From Bursaphelenchus xylophilus (Eukaryota > Nematoda > Chromadorea > Rhabditida > Aphelenchoididae): DNA of 64,000 nucleotides. Below are positions 58,501-64,000 of the stretch, piece after piece. The notes under the pieces are model-generated. The model was given only the letters and a program-made list of their open reading frames with translations, ran no database searches and had not been told where the DNA came from. The position numbers and the translations under genes were made by a program. Numbering within the stretch: the stretch's first letter is position 1; each line of letters begins with the position of its first letter. Location of the stretch: NCBI GenBank assembly GCA_904066235.2, contig CAJFCV020000001.1, positions 13,945,291 to 14,009,290 of the forward strand, given 5' to 3'.

Positions 58501-61500
58501 AGGCGAAACACTCTGATATTATACTAGGCACCGGTTTTAAAAAAAGGTGAATTAGTGATGACGGAGTGAATTGACAAGACATATACCATTCGAAAGGTAA
58601 CCTCATAAGATTTTAGCACGGCAAGTTTCAGCTTTTTTGGAATCAAATTGCGCCTGCCTGAGGCGAAACACTCTGATATTATACTAGGCACCGGTTTTGA
58701 AAAAAGGTGAATTAGTGATGACGGAGTGAATTGACAAGACATATACCATTCGAAAGGTAACCTCACAAGATTTTAGCACGGCAAGTTTCAGCTTTTTTGG
58801 AATCAAATTGCGCGCACACTGGGCGAAACACTCTGATATTATACTAGGCACCGGTTTTAAAAAAAGGTGAATTAGTGATGACGGAGTGAATTGACAAGAC
58901 ATATACCATTCGAAAGGTAACCTCACAAGATTTTAGCACGGCAAGTTTCAGCTTTTTTGGAATCAAACTGCGCCCACACTGAGGCGAAACACTCTGATAT
59001 TATACTAGGCACCGGTTTTAAAAAAAGGTGAATTAGTGATGACGGAGTGAATTGACAAGACATATACCATTCGAAAGGTAACCTCATAAGATTTTAGCAC
59101 GGCAAGTTTCAGCTTTTTTGGAATCAAATTGCGCCCACACTGGGCGAAACACTCTGATATTATACTAGGCACCGGTTTTAAAAAAAGGTGAATTAGTGAT
59201 GACGGAGTGAATTGACAAGACATATACCATTCGAAAGGTAACCTCATAAGATTTTAGCACGGCAAGATTCAGCTTTTTTGGAATCAAATTGCGCCCACAC
59301 TGGGCGAAACACTCTGATATTATACTAGGCACCGGTTTTAAAAAAGGTCAATTAGTGATGACGGAGTGAATTGACAAGACATATACCATTCGAAAGGTAA
59401 CCTCATAAGATTTTAGCACGGCAAGATTCAGCTTGTTTGGAATCAAATTGCGCCCACACTGGGCGAAACACTCTGATATTGTACTAGGCACCGGTTTTGA
59501 AAAAAGGTGAATTAGTGATGACGGAGTGAATTGACAAGACATACACCATTCGAAAGGCAACCTCATAAGATTTTAGCACGGCAAGTTTCAGCTTTTTTGG
59601 AATCAAATTGCGCCCATACTGAGCGAAACACTCTGATATTATACTAGGCACCGGTTTTGAAAAAAGGTGAATTAGTGATGACGGAGTGAACTGACAAGAC
59701 ATATACCATTCGAAAGGTAACCTCATAAGATTTTAGCACGGCAAGTTTCAGCTTTTTTGGAATCAAATTGCGCCCACACTGAGGCGAAACACTCTGATAT
59801 TATACTAGGCACCGGTTTTGAAAAAAGGTGAATTAGTGATGACGGAGTGAATTGACAAGACATATACCATTCGAAAGGTAACCTCATAAGATTTTAGCAC
59901 GGCAAGTTTCAGCTTTTTTGGAATCAAATTGCGCGCACACTGGGCGAAACACTCTGATATTATACTAGGCACCGGTTTTAAAAAAAGGTGAATTAGTGGT
60001 GACGGAGTGAATTGACAAGACATATACCATTCGAAAGGTAACCTCATAAGATTTTAGCACGGCAAGTTTCAGCTTTTTTGGAATCAAATTGCGCCCACAC
60101 TGGGCGAAACACTCTGATATTATACTAGGCACCGGTTTTAAAAAAAGGTGAATTAGTGATGACGGAGTGAATTGACAAGACATATACCATTCGAAAGGTA
60201 ACCTCATAAGATTTTAGCACGGCAAGTTTCAGCTTTTTTGGAATCAAATTGCGCCCACACTGGGCGAAACACTCTGATATTATACTAGGCACCGGTTTTA
60301 AAAAAAGGTGAATTAGTGATGACGGAGTGAATTGACAAGACATATACCATTCGAAAGGTAACCTCATAAGATTTTAGCACGGCAAGTTTCAGCTTTTTTG
60401 GAATCAAATTGCGCCCACACTGAGGCGAAACACTCTGATATTATACTAGGCACCGGTTTTAAAAAAAGGTGAATTAGTGATGACGGAGTGAATTGACAAG
60501 ACATATACCATTCGAAAGGCAACCTCATAAGATTTTAGCACGGCAAGTTTCAGCTTTTTTGGAATCAAATTGCGCGCACACTGGGCGAAACACTCTGATA
60601 TTATACTAGGCACCGGTTTTAAAAAAGGTGAATTAGTGATGACGGAGTGAATTGACAAGACATATACCATTCGAAAGGTAACCTCATAAGATTTTAGCAC
60701 GGCAAGTTTCAGCTTTTTTGGAATCAAATTGCGTCCACACTGAGGCGAAACACTCTGATATTATACTAGGCACCGGTTTTAAAAAAAGGTGAATTAGTGA
60801 TGACGGAGTGAATTGACAAGACATATACCATTCGAAAGGTAACCTCATAAGATTTTAGCACGGCAAGTTTCAGCTTTTTTGGAATCAAATTGCGCGCACA
60901 CTGGGCGAAACACTCTGATATTATACTAGGCACCGGTTTTAAAAAAAGGTGAATTAGTGATGACGGAGTGAATTGACAAGACATATACCATTCGAAAGGT
61001 AACCTCACAAGATTTTAGCACGGCAAGTTTCAGCTTTTTTGGAATCAAATTGCGCCCGCACTGAGGCGAAACACTCTGATATTATACTAGGCACCGGTTT
61101 TAAAAAAAGGTGAATTAGTGATGACGGAGTGAATTGACAAGACATATACCATTCGAAAGGCAACCTCATAAGATTTTAGCACGGCAAGTTTCAGCTTTTT
61201 TGGAATCAAATTGCGTCCGCACTGAGGCGAAACACTCTGATATTATACTAGGCACCGGTTTTGAAAAAAGGTGAATTAGTGATGACGGAGTGAATTGACA
61301 AGACATATACCATTCGAAAGGTAACCTCATAAGATTTTAGCACGGCAAGTTTCAGCTTTTTTGGAATCAAATTGCGCGCACACTGGGCGAAACACTCTGA
61401 TATTATACTAGGCACCGGTTTTAAAAAAAGGTGAATTAGTGATGACGGAGTGAATTGACAAGACATATACCATTCGAAAGGTAACCTCATAAGATTTTAG

Positions 61501-62354
61501 CACGGCAAGTTTCAGCTTTTTTGGAATCAAATTGCGCGCACACTGGGCGAAACACTCTGATATTATACTAGGCACCGGTTTTAAAAAAAGGTGAATTAGT
61601 GATGACGGAGTGAATTGACAAGACATATACCATTCGAAAGGTAACCTCATAAGATTTTAGCACGGCAAGATTCAGCTTTTTTGGAATCAAATTGCGCCCA
61701 CACTGGGCGAAACACTCTGATATTATACTAGGCACCGGTTTTAAAAAAAGGTGAATTAGTGATGACGGAGTGAATTGACAAGACATATACCATTCGAAAG
61801 GTAACCTCACAAGATTTTAGCACGGCAAGTTTCAGCTTTTTTGGAATCAAATTGCGTCCGCACTGAGGCGAAACACTCTGATATTATACTAGGCACCGGT
61901 TTTAAAAAAAGGTGAATTAGTGATGACGGAGTGAATTGACAAGACATATACCATTCGAAAGGCAACCTCATAAGATTTTAGCACGGCAAGTTTCAGCTTT
62001 TTTGGAATCAAATTGCGCGCACACTGGGCGAAACACTCTGATATTATACTAGGCACCGGTTTTAAAAAAAGGTGAATTAGTGATGACGGAGTGAATTGAC
62101 AAGACATATACCATTCGAAAGGTAACCTCACAAGATTTTAGCACGGCAAGTTTCAGCTTTTTTGGAATCAAATTGCGTCTGCCCGAGGCGAAACACTCTG
62201 ATATTATACTAGGCACCGGTTTTAAAAAAAGGTGAATTAGTGATGACGGAGTGAATTGACAAGACATATACCATTCGAAAGGTAACCTCATAAGATTTTA
62301 GCACGGCAAGTTTCAGCTTTTTTGGAATCAAATTGCGCGCACACTGGGCGAAAC
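46540..62354. repeat. 160-bp satellite array, subdomain IV (dyad-switched families, long duplications)
   Basis: About 99 monomers. Many carry dyads of the CGCCTGCCTGAGGCG, CGTCTGCCCGAGGCG or CGCGCACACTGGGCG type, rare or absent before 40 kb. Rare markers show long-range duplications: monomers near 53,080-54,041 recur 1,282 bp later, 51,003-51,400 recur 1,598 bp later, and 57,108-57,810 recur 2,240 bp later, including the rare AGTGAACTGAC and GAAAGGCAACC changes. Near 48.4-48.9 kb four consecutive monomers share GAAACGCTCTG. The array ends where an LTR begins. Confidence 0.97.
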
Positions 62355-62701
62355 TGTCACGACCACCGCGAAAAGCCTAAAGACGCCTGCTGTAAAGTGC
62401 GTCAAAAATTTCTTTTCCCAAAAAATTTCTTTCCAATAGATTTAAAAATTAGATAGGCCAAATTTCGGGATAGGGCCGTCTCGATTTCTTTATATAAATT
62501 TTTGATCTTTATTTTTATATATTCTATATATTATAATTGTCGATTTCATTATATATCGGGAATATTTTTTGTTTTGGTTTATTAACCCAAGTTTGAGGTT
62601 TTGAATAAAGTTTGGTCAACAATCGAGTTACCAACATCTTAAATTATTGTACAACGGAGTACAATAATTATCATTGTCGAGCGCACGGAGTCGCGGCGAC
62701 A
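62355..62701 (+). repeat. 5' LTR of a second, incomplete LTR retrotransposon
   Basis: Starts TGTCACGACC directly after satellite GGGCGAAAC and ends GCGGCGACA, the TG...CA form of LTRs, 347 bp. It contains TATATAA-like DNA (about 62,490-62,530) and AATAAA at 62604-62609, as expected for LTR promoter and poly(A) signals. The 3' LTR lies beyond the window. Confidence 0.7.
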
Positions 62702-62704
62702 AAC

Positions 62705-62722
62705 TGGGGGCTCAGCCGGTGA
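62705..62722 (+). other. Probable primer-binding site
   Basis: TGGGGGCTCAGCCGGTGA lies three bases after the LTR and resembles the sites complementary to the 3' end of tRNA-Pro (TGGGGGCTC core). Confidence 0.6.
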
Positions 62723-62803
62723 TTTGGCTGCTATTGGTGGAAAAGAAGAACGCTGGTGCCATTCGTTGACGTCATCAGTTGGTGAAATTGATGAAGAAGA
62801 TCT

Positions 62804-62941
62804 GATCGCTGGAGATCAAGCAATTTTTCAAGTCTACTCAAGATCGCTGGAGATCAAGCAATTTTCAAGTCAACTCAAGATCGCTGGAGATCAAGAAAGT
62901 TTCAAGTGGATTCAAGATCGCTGGTAATCAAGACCGCTGGT
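62804..62941 (+). repeat. 37-38 bp tandem repeats in the leader
   Basis: GATCGCTGGAGATCAAG recurs at 62804, 62842 and 62879, with a diverged copy at 62916 and a fragment near 62931. They lie between the primer-binding site and gag, where packaging or translation signals might be. Confidence 0.8.
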
Positions 62942-63052
62942 ACAGGAAGTGGTACAGGTAGACAACCAGAACAGTTTTATCTTTAGTTAATCTATAATTT
63001 CGGAAATTTTCTTTGTAAAATTTTTATTTTTGCCTTCTCACTCCGACTTAAT

Positions 63053-63300
63053 AAGTTGCAAAATTTCGAAATTTATTTTTATTTTTGTTTTCTCCACCCT
63101 TACTTAGTTTGAATTGTTCATCCACATTACATTTATAAGTTACAAAATTTCCAATTTATTTTTATTTTTGTTTTCTCCACCATTACTTAGTTTGAATTTT
63201 TCATCTACATTACAGTTACAAGCTACAAAATTTCCAATTTATTTTATTATTTGTTTTTCTCCACTATTTTGCCTTTTTCAACACTGATTTATATATTTTA
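63053..63300 (+). repeat. 84-bp AT-rich tandem repeat, about 3 copies
   Basis: AAGTTGCAAAATTTC, AAGTTACAAAATTTCC and AAGCTACAAAATTTCC start at about 63053, 63137 and 63220, each followed by TTTATTTTTGTTTTCTCCAC-like sequence. Part of the long untranslated leader. Confidence 0.7.
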
Positions 63301-63627
63301 CACTTCGCCATTTCACAGTTTATTTTGTTTTTGGACTAGTTACATATTTTTCCTTCTCACTTATTCCAATTTTATTGTATTAACGGGCCTTATAGCAAAT
63401 TTTCGAACTTATAATTCACACTATAGATTGTGAAACTTAAAAAATTCTTACTATAAAACCCCGAGAATAAAAAACCATTCTCTCCAAAAAATTACATCAA
63501 AACTTTTCGATTCCCCTTACAACATAACATAATTTTCGTCGTGGGATTACTACTACGTTTCGTTTAAGCTTTTTACTACTTCACTCTTTATACTCATCTC
63601 TATTTCTTTAAACCACAAACAACTACA

Positions 63628-64000
63628 ATGGAGACGAAACCATCTAAAAAAGGTTACATATCCCGTAGCATGCATTTACGACCAATCCTCACACAATTAT
63701 CAGAAAAAGTTACAAAAATCTTCACGGAGAGCGCAACGTTGACATGTTACACAGAATATACCGAAAAGGAGCCAGAAGAAAATCTCCTTTTAGCCCAAAA
63801 TACTGCATCTAAACTTCGAGAAGCGATTGAGACCGGAGAAAGCCTTCGGGCATCACTCGACAAATACTACAATCAGTACGTCGAGCTCATGAACTCTTTG
63901 GGTCCAGAAGAATATGGACAAGAAGAAGTCCACTACCAAAGTTTACTCAACACACATTACATCCCTACTACCCTCGTCAACACACAAGAAGAGTTAAGCC
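63628..64000 (+). CDS. N-terminal part of a gag-like protein, runs off the window
   Basis: ATG at 63628 (context ACTACAATGG) opens a frame without stop to the window end, 124 codons. It begins METKPSKKGYISRSMHLRPI, then LTQLSEKVTKIFTESATL, and continues polar and helical with paired Glu residues. Position behind LTR, primer site and leader indicates the start of gag. The helical, charged N-terminus resembles gag of BEL/Pao elements, which are common in nematodes, but no diagnostic domain is within reach. Polymerase and the second LTR should lie to the right. Confidence 0.6.
   Translation, partial: METKPSKKGYISRSMHLRPILTQLSEKVTKIFTESATLTCYTEYTEKEPEENLLLAQNTASKLREAIETGESLRASLDKYYNQYVELMNSLGPEEYGQEEVHYQSLLNTHYIPTTLVNTQEELS

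Noticed and set aside
16901..62291. More than 150 minus-strand open frames of 72-133 residues with near-identical products (for example MRLPFEWYMSCQFTP...)
   Set aside because: They are the satellite monomer read in one frame. 160 is not a multiple of three, so frames stop and restart every monomer or two; substitutions and indels do not respect codons, and no promoter or splice context exists.
16840..62354. CRISPR array
   Set aside because: The units are contiguous 160-bp tandem monomers without unique spacers, in a eukaryotic setting.
16840..62354. CENP-B box in the satellite
   Set aside because: The TTCGAAAGGTAACCT stretch has the TTCG start but lacks the required A and CGGG positions.
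62724..62927. 67-residue protein upstream of gag
   Set aside because: It is the 37-bp leader repeat translated; the period is not a multiple of three and the frame ends within the repeats.

Overview
The window looks like nuclear DNA of a nematode. It is AT-rich, its introns are short with GTAAG-type donors and TTTTCAG acceptors, there are many foldback transposons, and no operon or Shine-Dalgarno organisation is visible. I cannot name the species.

Layout. Bases 1-16,800 are an arm-like gene region in which most genes look decayed. It holds minus-strand exon fragments (1-1,750), a coiled-coil, Pro/Arg-rich protein gene (1,885-3,210) followed by a series of GC-rich hairpin modules (3,296-3,840), a Sec63-domain fragment of an ASCC3-type helicase with two homopolymer frameshifts and a stop (5,314-6,980), a tandemly duplicated multi-exon cassette with A-rich tails (7,480-11,330) in which only the middle copy keeps an open phase-compatible frame, relics of a possible C-type lectin gene (11,550-13,390), and a gene fragment (15,690-16,690) split by a transposon. 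At least eight foldback/MITE-like elements sit among these. For several, the uninterrupted target is visible, either in a paralogous copy or from a clear target-site duplication.

Bases 16,840-62,354 are one very large satellite array of a 160-bp monomer, all in one orientation, roughly 240 sequenced copies plus a 500-N assembly gap. It is organised in subdomains with different higher-order periods: trimers on the left, mixed 3/5/6/7-mers in the middle, dimers near 35 kb, and 8-, 10- and 14-monomer duplications on the right. Each monomer carries a short inverted-repeat element (CGCCC-N5-GGGCG) whose two arms change together between monomer families, and a TTCGAA-centred dyad.

Three mobile elements interrupt the array and leave it in phase on both sides: a 1,039-bp palindromic element with a CAG duplication (20,842-21,880), a 3,837-bp LTR element with identical-length, apparently identical LTRs that encodes Gag and zinc knuckle but no polymerase (40,476-44,312), and a 1,236-bp palindromic element with a TTAA duplication typical of piggyBac (45,304-46,539). 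A fourth, a TG...CA LTR retrotransposon whose gag runs off the window, ends the visible array at 62,355.

The most interesting signals are the covarying dyad of the satellite, the layered higher-order structure, the Gag-only LTR element, and the repeated hairpin modules after the first gene. All are read from sequence alone; no database was searched.
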